Shown in pieces: positions 1 through 7,840 of a DNA stretch of 64,000 nucleotides. Positions within the stretch are counted from its first letter, which is position 1. The number at the start of each line of letters is the position of its first letter. A model generated the notes under the pieces. It did not search any database. It saw nothing but the letters and a program-made list of their open reading frames with translations, and was not told the DNA's origin. Source of the DNA: Candidatus Schekmanbacteria bacterium (GTDB lineage Bacteria; Schekmanbacteria; GWA2-38-11; J061); the NCBI GenBank assembly GCA_016219965.1, contig JACRJM010000015.1, positions 529,857 through 593,856 of the forward strand, in the 5' to 3' direction. A program made the translations under genes and the position numbers.

Positions 1-473
1 GTTCAAATCTCGGTGAAGATATAATGTATTCAGGGACTGTTTCCGCTGCAATGGAGGGAGCACTTCTTTCAATACCTTCCATCGCAATTTCATTAACAGA
101 AAGAAAAGGTACATATTTTCAGGTTGCAGCGGATTTTGCACTTTTACTTATGGAAGAAGTAATAAAAAGAAAATTGCCATCTAATACTTTACTTAATGTC
201 AATGTGCCGAATCTGCCTAAAGAGTTAATAACAGGTGTTGCAATAACAAAGCAGGGGAAAAGGACTTATACAGATATAGTACATGAGAAGGTTGATCCAA
301 GAGGCGAAAATTATTACTGGATAGGAGGTGGAAGCCATACATGGCATGAAAAGCCTGGATCAGATTTTGAAGCTGTTTCGCAGAACATGATTTCAATTAC
401 GCCGCTCCATCTTGATCTTACTAATTATAATGCAATTGATAATATAAGAGGGTGGGAACTAAAATTTACTTAG
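1..473 (+). CDS. surE: 5'/3'-nucleotidase SurE, C-terminal part (5' end outside window)
   Basis: The reading frame is open from base 3 and runs into the window without a start, so only about the last 156 residues are present; the family is usually about 250-265 residues. The block SNLGEDIMYSGTVSAAMEGA, followed by IPSIAISL, is a SurE signature. SurE hydrolyses nucleoside monophosphates and is linked to survival in stationary phase. The metal-binding N-terminal DDG region lies off the window, so catalytic competence cannot be judged. surE is often next to pcm; here pcm is about 4 kb downstream on the same strand, with a convergent pilin operon between. The stop codon overlaps the end of the convergent gene by 4 bases. 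Confidence 0.93.
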   Translation, partial: SNLGEDIMYSGTVSAAMEGALLSIPSIAISLTERKGTYFQVAADFALLLMEEVIKRKLPSNTLLNVNVPNLPKELITGVAITKQGKRTYTDIVHEKVDPRGENYYWIGGGSHTWHEKPGSDFEAVSQNMISITPLHLDLTNYNAIDNIRGWELKFT

Positions 474-1699
474 ATATCCTTCCAGCTGTTTATTACAAAT
501 TTCTGCACCGATCCGTTTCCGCTTGACATCTTTGTGTCGAAATGCAATTTTCCCTGACCTGCAAAGTCTATTGTACTTCCCACAATTGAACCAAATATAT
601 CTCCATTCCCGGTTACTGTTGCCGGAACATCAGGGGCATAGACTCCGCCATAGAAACCACCATTGCCAGCTAATTTAACTATATTATCCGCAATACCATC
701 ACCATTTTCATCATGTTTCTGAACATATATTGTAAGCTTTGAAGTATCTGCTGTTGAATTTACAATTCCGTTTCCTTCAGCCTTAAGGTCCTCAAGGACA
801 TAAATTTCCACATTCCCGGTTGTAGTTATTTGAGAGCTTCCTGTTAATTCAATTGACTTAAAATAAAACTTTCCGGGATTGCTTGAACCAGCATTGAGCG
901 TCACAGTCTTAGTTCCTGAAAGGTCAAGTTCTCCAAAGTTGCCAGGACTTAGCGTGGTACTTGAACTTATATTTGACCCGGAGAAAGCTGGTATTGTAAC
1001 AGTAGGAAGACTGACAGGAGAAGGAAGTACTCCTTTTATACCTGTAAGAACAGCTCCAGCCTGAGTCTTGATTACTGTTGACACATTTCCGGTTGGTCCG
1101 ATAAATGCATCACCGTAAACATCCCCGTTGCCTATATCCAGAGCTTCTGCTGCTATTGAATTGATCCCGATATCCCCATCTGTTCCAATATTTGCGCCTC
1201 CATATGCTCCTTTTGACGAGTCATAGCTGTCAACGGCAGTGAAATTTCCTGAAAATGAAATTTTATTTTTTGCAAATGCTGCAAATTTAAATTTTGAGTC
1301 ATATTGAGGTTTAACAAGCATCAATACAGTTTTGTTTGTACTTGATACTGTCCCTATTGATTTTAAAAGAAGATATGGTTTTCCAAAACTATCTGTCCCA
1401 GTTGCTTGTATTCCAGCAGTGCATTGCCCCGTACCTACGTTGTCGTTAGTAAAAATTGTAGATGTGGCACCTGCAGTAAGTGCTCCATAAGTGCTGGTCG
1501 ATGCATTTATAACAGTAAGTGCCTTGTAAGCACCTGCTTCTGCTATATATGAACAAGTGGATATGTCTTTGACATTCTTTCCCATTAATATGTCTGTATT
1601 TGTGAGAATCATAAGACCAGCTATAAGCAACCCCATTATTATTGAGATTATCAGGGTGAAAAACAATGCAAAACCTCTGAGATCTCTTTTTATTTTCAT
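470..1699 (-). CDS. PilX-like minor pilin with beta-rich C-terminal domain (copy B)
   Basis: This 409-residue protein has a type IV pilin-like N-terminus: basic residues, then RG (8-9) and one hydrophobic helix (about 10-33). It lacks the Glu5 of major pilins, as PilX proteins usually do. After a short alpha region (CSYIAEAGAYKAL), the C-terminal two thirds is a Gly/Asn/Ser/Thr-rich repeat-like beta domain (GNGDVYGDAFIGPTGN, NVEIYVLEDL, GGFYGGVYAPDVP). It probably sits in a pilus-tip or pseudopilus priming complex and is processed by prepilin peptidase. It is the last gene of a four-gene operon, 30 bases after the PilW-like gene, with no clear Shine-Dalgarno. It is a close paralogue of the gene at 3072-4310. 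The exact role is inferred. Confidence 0.8.
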   Translation of the reverse strand: MKIKRDLRGFALFFTLIISIIMGLLIAGLMILTNTDILMGKNVKDISTCSYIAEAGAYKALTVINASTSTYGALTAGATSTIFTNDNVGTGQCTAGIQATGTDSFGKPYLLLKSIGTVSSTNKTVLMLVKPQYDSKFKFAAFAKNKISFSGNFTAVDSYDSSKGAYGGANIGTDGDIGINSIAAEALDIGNGDVYGDAFIGPTGNVSTVIKTQAGAVLTGIKGVLPSPVSLPTVTIPAFSGSNISSSTTLSPGNFGELDLSGTKTVTLNAGSSNPGKFYFKSIELTGSSQITTTGNVEIYVLEDLKAEGNGIVNSTADTSKLTIYVQKHDENGDGIADNIVKLAGNGGFYGGVYAPDVPATVTGNGDIFGSIVGSTIDFAGQGKLHFDTKMSSGNGSVQKFVINSWKDI

Positions 1700-1729
1700 A
1701 AAAATTTTACACTTTATTTTAAGTTATAA

Positions 1730-2545
1730 TTATTTAAACAAGTTATTTCTAACCAGCACAGAATTGTTTTGAGATATTCTCAAGTATCCGTCATTATAAA
1801 CCCCATCATTGTAGCCTTTTTCAGGATATTTGGATTTTAGTCTTGCCGAAAAAGAAACCATATTTCCAGAAATGGAAAACTGCAAGTCCTCTACGTTTTC
1901 AGTTATAATTTCTTCTGTCCCGTCATCATCAATAGATGTAAGGTTTCCATTATTAATATGGTATGTAACAGTCTTAACTATTTCTATAGGTGCTCCGGAA
2001 ACATAAGATATTTGTATTCCCTGGTTTCCAGTTATTGAAAGATTGGTGTCAATTGTCAGAGTGTTACCTGATATACTTTTAATTACAGCATTTTCATATC
2101 CGCCTATAAAAATAAGGCTCTTGGTTGTAGTATTAAATAATGATCCATCATTTACCTGAATAGTTGTGGCTCCTGCACTTGCAGTCGTGCTTAGTCTTGG
2201 AGCGCTTGAATCATAAGGGTAGGGTTTGCCGAATGCACTTACTATAATAACACTATCAGGAGCAGATCCTCCATCCGTAATCAGAACCGGAGAAGTTATA
2301 CTTGCTTTCCATGTTATCCAACTGCTAAGTGATGCCTTTGGTGCACCGTAACCTGCAACTTTTATATTTCCTCCAATTGTATTTACCAACCATCTATAGT
2401 CTTCTACCATATCAATTAATTGTTCCTGATGTTTTTGGGATTTTTGCTGAAAATTAAGTATGGAAAAAAGAAGAAGTACAATGAAACCTGTGATGGCTAA
2501 AGACAGCATTAGCTCGATTAATGTAAATCCTTTATTTTTTTTCAT
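1730..2545 (-). CDS. PilW-like minor pilin
   Basis: The 271-residue protein starts with a textbook prepilin leader and site (MKKNKG then FTLIELMLSLAITG, Glu at +5 of the mature protein), followed by one transmembrane helix. The region after it (YRWLVNTIGGNIKVAGYG) resembles PilW/PulJ-like minor pilins; the rest is beta-rich. Its ATG overlaps the stop of the upstream PilV-like gene by one base (TAATG), which suggests translational coupling. Minor pilins PilV-PilW-PilX prime type IV pilus assembly at the inner membrane. No pilus motor or secretin gene is in this window, so the main pilus genes must be elsewhere. Confidence 0.85.
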   Translation of the reverse strand: MKKNKGFTLIELMLSLAITGFIVLLLFSILNFQQKSQKHQEQLIDMVEDYRWLVNTIGGNIKVAGYGAPKASLSSWITWKASITSPVLITDGGSAPDSVIIVSAFGKPYPYDSSAPRLSTTASAGATTIQVNDGSLFNTTTKSLIFIGGYENAVIKSISGNTLTIDTNLSITGNQGIQISYVSGAPIEIVKTVTYHINNGNLTSIDDDGTEEIITENVEDLQFSISGNMVSFSARLKSKYPEKGYNDGVYNDGYLRISQNNSVLVRNNLFK

Positions 2546-2976
2546 TAGAATGCCATTGTCGCTGAATATAAACTAACAGAGTGCGAAATCCTGTTTGAGT
2601 CCTTCCAGCTAACAGTTACAGTTATCGATTTAAGTCCTGCAGATGGTGAGTCAACAAGTATCGATGTTGTTCTTGTAAAAGCAGATTTTACACCAATTAT
2701 TTCAGGATGCGCTGTCGCAATCTGGCTGTTTGTTTCATTAGTTGTGCTTGTAACCAATGAAGTGAAAGGAAGATTCATTGTTTGATCTATTTTCTCTTGC
2801 GCAAGATAGAGCGCGACACTCTGCATGTAGCTGCTGCTCTGTGATTTTATAAGAACACTGCTTAACATCAGAAAACTTAATATTCCGACAGTCATTAGTG
2901 AAACAGCAACCATAACTTCTATAAGGGTAAAACCTCTATCATCTGGCTGTGTGTTATACAATTTTTTCTTTTCCAC
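2545..2976 (-). CDS. PilV-like minor pilin
   Basis: The 143-residue protein carries the prepilin motif RGFTLIEVMVAVSLMTVGIL, with a 14-residue polar leader before the Gly cleavage residue and Glu at mature position 5. The following helix and the text YLAQEKIDQTMNLPF fit the PilV/PulI type (LARxKxEE-like helix, then a small beta domain). It lies between the first PilX-like gene (95-base gap) and pilW (one-base overlap). The protein is probably an inner-membrane-inserted subunit of the pilus initiation complex. Assignment to PilV rather than a GspI-like pseudopilin rests on the presence of PilW- and PilX-like partners. Confidence 0.83.
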   Translation of the reverse strand: MEKKKLYNTQPDDRGFTLIEVMVAVSLMTVGILSFLMLSSVLIKSQSSSYMQSVALYLAQEKIDQTMNLPFTSLVTSTTNETNSQIATAHPEIIGVKSAFTRTTSILVDSPSAGLKSITVTVSWKDSNRISHSVSLYSATMAF

Positions 2977-3044
2977 TAATCCAACTCTCTCTTTAATTTA
3001 CTTCTTGATATCATGTAATTATAAACAACAAAAAATAATATAGT

Positions 3045-3069
3045 AATCAATATATATATAATATTGATT
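3045..3069 (-). terminator. AT-only hairpin just after PilX-like copy A
   Basis: A perfect 9-base inverted repeat (AATCAATAT ... ATATTGATT, 7-base loop) lies directly after the stop of the first pilin gene. Read on the minus strand, it is followed by a T-rich stretch. With no G:C-rich stem it would be a weak terminator or an mRNA-processing or stability element between the first gene and pilV-pilW-pilX. This is inference from sequence only. Confidence 0.35.
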
Positions 3070-3071
3070 TG

Positions 3072-4310
3072 TTAAATATCTTTCCAACTTTTAATTATAT
3101 ATTTTGTGATTGATGAACCTCCAGAACCTCCACCGGTAGCCATACGTGTATCATAATGAACTTTCCCCTGTCCATCAAGGGCTATTGATTCTCCTACAAG
3201 AGCACCATACATATCCCCGTTACCAGTTATCTTTACTGGTACATCAGGTGCATATACACCGCCATAGAATAAGCCATTTCCTTTTAACTCAATTTTATTA
3301 TCTGCTATACCATCACTATTTTCATCATATTTTTGTACATATATGTTAAGAGTAGAAGTGTCATTTGATGGGTTTGCTATTCCATTTCCTGCAGCTACAA
3401 GATCACGGAGAACATAAATTTCAACATTACCGGTTATGCTTATTTTGCCACCGCCTGATAAGGTAATGGATTTAAAATAAAACTTTCCGGGATTGCTTGA
3501 ACCTGCATTGAGAACTACTGTGTTACTTCCCTCTAAATTAATATCTCCAAAGTTCCCCGGACTCAAAGTTGTGCCGGAAGATACATTAGAACCGGAAAAA
3601 GCCGGTATAGTGACAGGTGGAAGATCAACTGCTGAAGGAAGTACTCCTTTTATCCCAGTAAGAAGTGCACCCGACGTTGTATGAATCACTGTTGATAAAT
3701 TGCCACTTGGACCAATATATGCATCACCGTATACATCACCGTTTCCTATATCCATAGCTTCAGCTGCTGTTGAATTTATCCCGATATCTCCATCAGAACT
3801 AACATTTGTTCCTCCATATGCTCCTTTTGATGAATCATAACTGTCAACTGTGGTAAAGTTTCCTGAAAATGAAATTTTATTTTTTGCAAATGCTGCATAT
3901 TTGAACTTAGAATTATACTCTGGAGCAATGATAACGGATATACTTTTATTGGATGTTCCAGAGTGGCCCGTAGAGCTAAGTCTTAAAACTGCTTTTCCAT
4001 TTGAATCAGTAGCAATTTTTTCAACAGTTACAGTGCCAGTGCCAGTGCCAATACTGTCAGAAGATAATATAGTTGTTAGCCGACTTAAGGACGCATAGTT
4101 ACTAGTAGATGCATTAACAATATTTAATGCCTTGTAAGCCTCGGCTTCTGCAACATAAAGAGATGCGGTCAAGTCCTTGGTGTTCTTTCCAATGAACACA
4201 TTTGTTGAAACAATGATCATTGCAGAAATAGAAATCAATGTTAATGCCATCCCTGCAAGAAGGGAAATAAGAAGTGCCATTCCTTTATTGTTTATATTTT
4301 TCATCTTCAT
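3072..4310 (-). CDS. PilX-like minor pilin with beta-rich C-terminal domain (copy A)
   Basis: This 412-residue protein opens the minor-pilin operon. Its start is fixed by a strong AAGGAGG about 7 bases upstream. The N-terminus (NNKGMALLISLLAGMALTLI) is a class III signal without Glu5, as in PilX. Residues from about 135 to the end match copy B (470-1699) nearly line by line (KNKISFSGNFT, VDSYDSSKGAYGG, GNVEIYVL, FYGGVYAPDVP, IIKSWKDI at the end), whereas residues about 60-130 differ. It ends with a Gly/Ser linker (GGGSGGSS) before the final strand that copy B lacks. It is probably a surface or tip adhesin-like pilin; the ligand is unknown. Confidence 0.8.
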   Translation of the reverse strand: MKMKNINNKGMALLISLLAGMALTLISISAMIIVSTNVFIGKNTKDLTASLYVAEAEAYKALNIVNASTSNYASLSRLTTILSSDSIGTGTGTVTVEKIATDSNGKAVLRLSSTGHSGTSNKSISVIIAPEYNSKFKYAAFAKNKISFSGNFTTVDSYDSSKGAYGGTNVSSDGDIGINSTAAEAMDIGNGDVYGDAYIGPSGNLSTVIHTTSGALLTGIKGVLPSAVDLPPVTIPAFSGSNVSSGTTLSPGNFGDINLEGSNTVVLNAGSSNPGKFYFKSITLSGGGKISITGNVEIYVLRDLVAAGNGIANPSNDTSTLNIYVQKYDENSDGIADNKIELKGNGLFYGGVYAPDVPVKITGNGDMYGALVGESIALDGQGKVHYDTRMATGGGSGGSSITKYIIKSWKDI

Positions 4311-4440
4311 TATAATCCTCCTTAAAATGTGGAGATTTCTACATCCTGAAGTGATTATAATATCGGTATTTTTTCAGAACAAAGGTATGCACTAAAGTTA
4401 CAATCAGCAATTATTCCAATGAGTTGATTTTACCTTTTTC

Positions 4441-4469
4441 TTGCTTTACAAAAAAGCCTTCGCTATAAC
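4441..4469 (+). promoter_or_regulatory. Putative sigma70-type promoter for pcm
   Basis: TTGCTT (4441-4446) and TATAAC (4464-4469) are separated by exactly 17 bases and lie about 70 bases upstream of the pcm ATG, in the divergent gap between the pilin operon and pcm. Confidence 0.5.
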
Positions 4470-4540
4470 AACATCTATGATATTAACAAAAGCTTCATAG
4501 GTAAATCGTATAGTGAAATAAGGATGATAAAAAGAAAAGA

Positions 4541-5194
4541 ATGAAAAACTTTAATTCAGTCCGGGAAAAGATGGTTGTTGAACAGCTTGAGGGAAGAGAT
4601 ATCCATGACTTCCGGGTTCTCTATGCCATGCGTAAGGTTCCCCGGCATTTGTTTGTTCCTGAAGACGTAAGGCATAAAGCGTATAGTGATTCACCTCTCC
4701 CCATCGGTGAAAATCAGACAATATCACAGCCATATATGGTTGCCCTTATGACACAACTTCTTTGTCTAAAAGGTGGAGAAAAAATACTTGAGATAGGTAC
4801 TGGCTCAGGCTATCAGACAGCAGTCCTTGCTGAAATAGTAGGAGAGGTCTATTCAATAGAAAGAATCAGTTCTTTGCTTCTGCATGCACGGGAAGCTCTT
4901 GATGCTCTTGGCTATACAAATATAACAACACGAATATTTGACGGAACCTACGGCTGGAAAGAGAAAGCTCCCTACGATGATATAATTATAACTGCTGCAT
5001 CTCCTGATGTACCATTAGGGCTAGTTGAGCAACTCAAGACTTATGGGAAGATGATTGTTCCTGTCGGGAATGGGGAAAGCCAGATACTTAAGCGGGTTAC
5101 AAAAAATGAAAATGGTGTAGAAATTGAAGATATTTGCGGTTGCGTTTTTGTGAAATTGATAGGAAGATACGGCTGGTCAAATAATTCTTTATAG
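4541..5194 (+). CDS. pcm: Protein-L-isoaspartate O-methyltransferase
   Basis: This 217-residue protein uses S-adenosylmethionine to methylate isoaspartyl residues in damaged proteins, starting their repair in the cytoplasm. Family motifs are clear: VPRHLFVPE, AYSDSPLPIGENQTISQPYM (substrate loop) and the SAM-binding motif I ILEIGTGSGYQTAVLA, followed by VYSIERI. The length matches the family (about 205-220). A TTGCTT-N17-TATAAC promoter precedes it, so it is probably transcribed independently of surE despite the usual surE-pcm pairing. tRNA-Pro follows 25 bases after the stop and may be co-transcribed. Confidence 0.95.
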   Translation: MKNFNSVREKMVVEQLEGRDIHDFRVLYAMRKVPRHLFVPEDVRHKAYSDSPLPIGENQTISQPYMVALMTQLLCLKGGEKILEIGTGSGYQTAVLAEIVGEVYSIERISSLLLHAREALDALGYTNITTRIFDGTYGWKEKAPYDDIIITAASPDVPLGLVEQLKTYGKMIVPVGNGESQILKRVTKNENGVEIEDICGCVFVKLIGRYGWSNNSL

Positions 5195-5219
5195 CAGTGC
5201 GGAATATTATTGCAATGAG

Positions 5220-5293
5220 CGGGGCGTGGCTCAGCCTGGTAGAGCACACGGTTCGGGACCGTGGAGTCGCTGGTTCAAATCCAGTCGCCCCGA
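5220..5293 (+). tRNA. tRNA-Pro (anticodon CGG)
   Basis: The sequence folds into a full cloverleaf. The acceptor CGGGGCG pairs with CGCCCCG, including the C1-G72 pair typical of bacterial tRNA-Pro. The D arm is GCTC/GAGC. The anticodon stem CACGG/CCGTG carries loop TTCGGGA (anticodon CGG at 34-36), and the T arm is GCTGG TTCAAAT CCAGT. The discriminator base is A. The 3' CCA is not encoded and must be added by nucleotidyltransferase. Confidence 0.97.
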
Positions 5294-5311
5294 TTTACAC
5301 TACCTTTTTAA

Positions 5312-5782
5312 ATGATAGAAAACTCATATAAACGACAAGTTGCTGTAATCGGAGCAGGAGATTGCACAACCAAAGAATATGAGACGGCAATTGAGCTTGG
5401 TAGATCTCTTGCATTATTAGGAATTATCGTAATATGTGGAGGGCTCGGTGGAGTTATGGAGGCTGTCTGTAAAGGAGCTAAGGATGCAGGTGGCACTACA
5501 GTTGGAATACTTCCGGGTGAGCAGATAGAAGCTAATTCCTATGTTGATATTCCGATTGTGACAGCAATGAGTCACGCGAGAAATAATATTGTTGTTAGAA
5601 GCGGAGAATGTGTGATTGCAATTGGCGGAGGCTATGGTACACTCTCTGAAATAGCCATAGCCATTAAACTTGGCAAGCCAGTGATAGGGATAAATACCTG
5701 GACTGTATCCGATGAAATAATAGCTGCAGATTCCCATGAAGAAGCAATCTTATTGATAAAAAAAACACTCGAAATAGAATAA
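5312..5782 (+). CDS. SLOG/LOG-family Rossmann protein (TIGR00725-like)
   Basis: This 156-residue protein has a Rossmann-like SLOG fold: VAVIGAGDC at the start, VICGGLGGVMEAVCKGA, and the phosphate-binding IAIGGGYGTLSEIAIA loop, a version of the PGGxGTxxE motif of LOG/lysine-decarboxylase-like proteins. True LOG enzymes release cytokinin-type bases from nucleotide monophosphates. This small branch (TIGR00725 type) has no established substrate, so only nucleotide or nucleotide-sugar binding is inferred. It begins 19 bases after the tRNA, with no obvious Shine-Dalgarno, and ends 25 bases before the rlmD-like gene. Confidence 0.8.
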   Translation: MIENSYKRQVAVIGAGDCTTKEYETAIELGRSLALLGIIVICGGLGGVMEAVCKGAKDAGGTTVGILPGEQIEANSYVDIPIVTAMSHARNNIVVRSGECVIAIGGGYGTLSEIAIAIKLGKPVIGINTWTVSDEIIAADSHEEAILLIKKTLEIE

Positions 5783-5793
5783 ATAATATTTCT

Positions 5794-5799
5794 AAGGAG
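5794..5799 (+). promoter_or_regulatory. Shine-Dalgarno that points to an ATA start for the RlmD-like gene
   Basis: AAGGAG at 5794-5799 sits 8 bases before the in-frame ATA at 5808. It is the only good ribosome-binding site near the start of the TRAM-containing frame, and no ATG, GTG or TTG occurs in frame between the upstream stop (TAA at 5793) and the ATG at 5886. Confidence 0.6.
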
Positions 5800-5807
5800 T
5801 ATTAGTC

Positions 5808-7103
5808 ATAGAAGAAATAGTCACAAAAATTGAGAAGCCTCTTTATGGAGGTTCTGGTTTTGGTTGGGTACTTGATAAACCTGTAATGATTCCATTTGGA
5901 ATAACTGAAGAAACCGTAAAAGCAGAAATAGTTGAGACTAAGAAAGACTACCTGATTGCGAAAATCACTGGGTTCGTAAAGGCCTCTCCGGAAAGAATAA
6001 CCCCGCCCTGTACTTATTTCCCTGATTGCGGTGGGTGTGATTATCAGCATGTAACTTATCGTGGTCAGCTAATGATGAAAATGGCCATTATTAAAGATAT
6101 GCTTAAAAGGGTAGGTAAGATAGAAAAACCATTTGTTAATCCAATTATTCCTTCTCCTGACCCTTTCAACTATAGAACGCGTGTTGAACTTAAAGTATCT
6201 AAAAAAAGACAAAAAAATGATGCCTTCCTTGGTTTTTATAAAAAAAACAGCCACAATATAGTTCAGATAGAAAAATGCCTGATATGCCATCCAAAGATAA
6301 ATGAAGTTATAGAAGCTATAAACTATTTCTGCGGAAACGACATAAATAAACATACAGAAAAAATCAAGATTGCTCTTTGTGCTGTCTCTTCAAAAATGAT
6401 TTTAACTCTCAAAGGAGAAAAGTTTCCCAAAAATATGATTGATCGATTAGGTGCAGACCTTAAGAAATATGTTAAGGGGGTTGAGGGGATAGTCATTGAA
6501 GAGCCCAGAAGAGTCGCGATAAACGGAAAAGATTATTTTAATGAAAGTATTGGCGAACTAAAATATCGTGTAAATTCAAACTCATTCTTTCAGATAAATC
6601 ATCTATTACGCGAAGACCTTGTGAGGTTAATATTAAGGCTTTGTAGTCCAAAAAAAACAGATTTTTTTGCTGATATTTACTCAGGTGTTGGGACTTTTTC
6701 CATACCTCTGGCACAAAAAGTAAATGAAGTAATATGTATAGAGGATAATGAAAATGCTGTTAAAGATGCGCAGGCTAATATTCGAGCACATAAACTAAAA
6801 AATATTTCATATGTAAAGGGAGACGCAGGTAATGCTTTAAAAGCAGTTTTTGAAGATAATGATAAAATTAGTGGTGTTTTATTGAATCCGCCAAGATCTG
6901 GGTGTACCAACGACGTAAAATCAAGGATTGCAAAAGCAATGGTAAATAAAATAATTTATCTTTCATGTGATCCTGCAACTCTTTCACGAGATATTTCTTT
7001 TTTTGTAAATAATGGCTACCAAATAGATGAGATACAGCCAATAGATCTTTTTCCTCAATCATATCATATAGAAACTGCAATAAAACTTAGCAGGGCACAG
7101 TAA
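5808..7103 (+). CDS. rlmD: 23S rRNA (uracil-5-)-methyltransferase, RlmD/RumA type, likely ATA start
   Basis: This SAM-dependent enzyme makes 5-methyluridine in 23S rRNA. From the ATG at 5886 the protein would be 405 residues but lack the first half of its TRAM RNA-binding domain. The 26 codons before it encode EEIVTKIEKPLYGGSGFGWV, the expected TRAM start, so I place the start at ATA 5808 (431 residues). The Cys cluster C-x5-C-x2-C (CTYFPDCGGC), with a later CLIC, suits an Fe-S cluster. The methyltransferase core shows SNSFFQIN, DIYSGVGTFS, NPPRSG and YLSCDPATLSRD with the nucleophilic Cys. Family membership is firm; RlmD versus RlmC-like target choice is not. Confidence 0.88.
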   Translation: MEEIVTKIEKPLYGGSGFGWVLDKPVMIPFGITEETVKAEIVETKKDYLIAKITGFVKASPERITPPCTYFPDCGGCDYQHVTYRGQLMMKMAIIKDMLKRVGKIEKPFVNPIIPSPDPFNYRTRVELKVSKKRQKNDAFLGFYKKNSHNIVQIEKCLICHPKINEVIEAINYFCGNDINKHTEKIKIALCAVSSKMILTLKGEKFPKNMIDRLGADLKKYVKGVEGIVIEEPRRVAINGKDYFNESIGELKYRVNSNSFFQINHLLREDLVRLILRLCSPKKTDFFADIYSGVGTFSIPLAQKVNEVICIEDNENAVKDAQANIRAHKLKNISYVKGDAGNALKAVFEDNDKISGVLLNPPRSGCTNDVKSRIAKAMVNKIIYLSCDPATLSRDISFFVNNGYQIDEIQPIDLFPQSYHIETAIKLSRAQ

Positions 7104-7257
7104 AAAAATAAGAAAAGCAAAGAATAGAACCCACAAAGACATATATCTATAACGTCTGATAATATATATTATGTTAACTTTAATATGTTTAACAAAACTC
7201 ACTGTTATACATTGTTGTATTGTTGGTTGGAGTCAGATCTTCCTATATTGAAAATAC

Positions 7258-7734
7258 TTAGTCGCTACTTCTAAGATCTTGTATCGTTTCTAATGTTCCG
7301 CCATGCTCTGTCATGAATTTCGTGGCGTTGTCTTTATTTTTAAAAGCTATTATGCTTGGCAGACACCTATCATACTTCAACATAAGTGCGTTTCCATTAG
7401 GTATCCGAAGAATTTCTTTATTACAACAGGGTGAAATATTGCTTTTAACAACAAAGAATGCTTTTTGCGAATCAACAGTTTCATGTGAATAATAATCTGT
7501 CACTGTAATATATTCTGCGTTTTTACCGGTTTGTTTTTCGTAAGTAATTGCGCATTGGAGGCAACAGGCTGCCTCAGATTCGCCATTCTTAAAGGTAAGA
7601 TTAGCAACCATATCATGGTGTACTTCCCTTCCGCAAAGAGCACATTTTTGATCAGAAACAAGAGGCAATTTACCCATACCAATAAGAAATGCCATCTGCG
7701 TTAAAAACAAAATAAAAGCTATATTGCGTCTCAA
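7258..7734 (-). CDS. NosL-like exported Cys-rich metal-binding protein
   Basis: This 158-residue protein has an N-terminal hydrophobic segment (residues 4-20) that looks like a signal peptide or membrane anchor. It then has a CALCGREVHHDM motif, a CCLQC motif and a later CC pair (ISPCCNKE), followed by text resembling NosL (RCLPSIIAFKNKDNATKFMTEHGG), where a chaperone-type domain binds Cu(I). It is the last gene of the copper/silver efflux operon, which supports a periplasmic Cu-handling role. I see no lipobox, unlike many NosL proteins. Family assignment is tentative; the presence of paired Cys motifs is direct observation. Confidence 0.6.
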   Translation of the reverse strand: MRRNIAFILFLTQMAFLIGMGKLPLVSDQKCALCGREVHHDMVANLTFKNGESEAACCLQCAITYEKQTGKNAEYITVTDYYSHETVDSQKAFFVVKSNISPCCNKEILRIPNGNALMLKYDRCLPSIIAFKNKDNATKFMTEHGGTLETIQDLRSSD

Positions 7735-7840
7735 ATCTCTCTTACCTCCTTAATACATACCTTCTTTTTAATTAAAATTTCTAATTCGTCAACCTCTATA
7801 TCTCAACATTGATATTAGGTTATATTATCTAAACCCTCCT

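Noticed and set aside
4405-4430. Possible sigma54 site before the pilin operon (GCAA ... CCAATG on the plus strand)
   Set aside because: The GG-GC spacing on the minus strand is 7, not the required 10 bases.
5417-5737. 106-residue minus-strand ORF within the SLOG/LOG gene
   Set aside because: Antisense to a clear Rossmann protein; Cys/Asn/Tyr-rich non-protein-like composition.
7104-7257. Terminator between the convergent RlmD and NosL-like genes
   Set aside because: Only AT-rich text with no stem of more than 5 pairs was seen.
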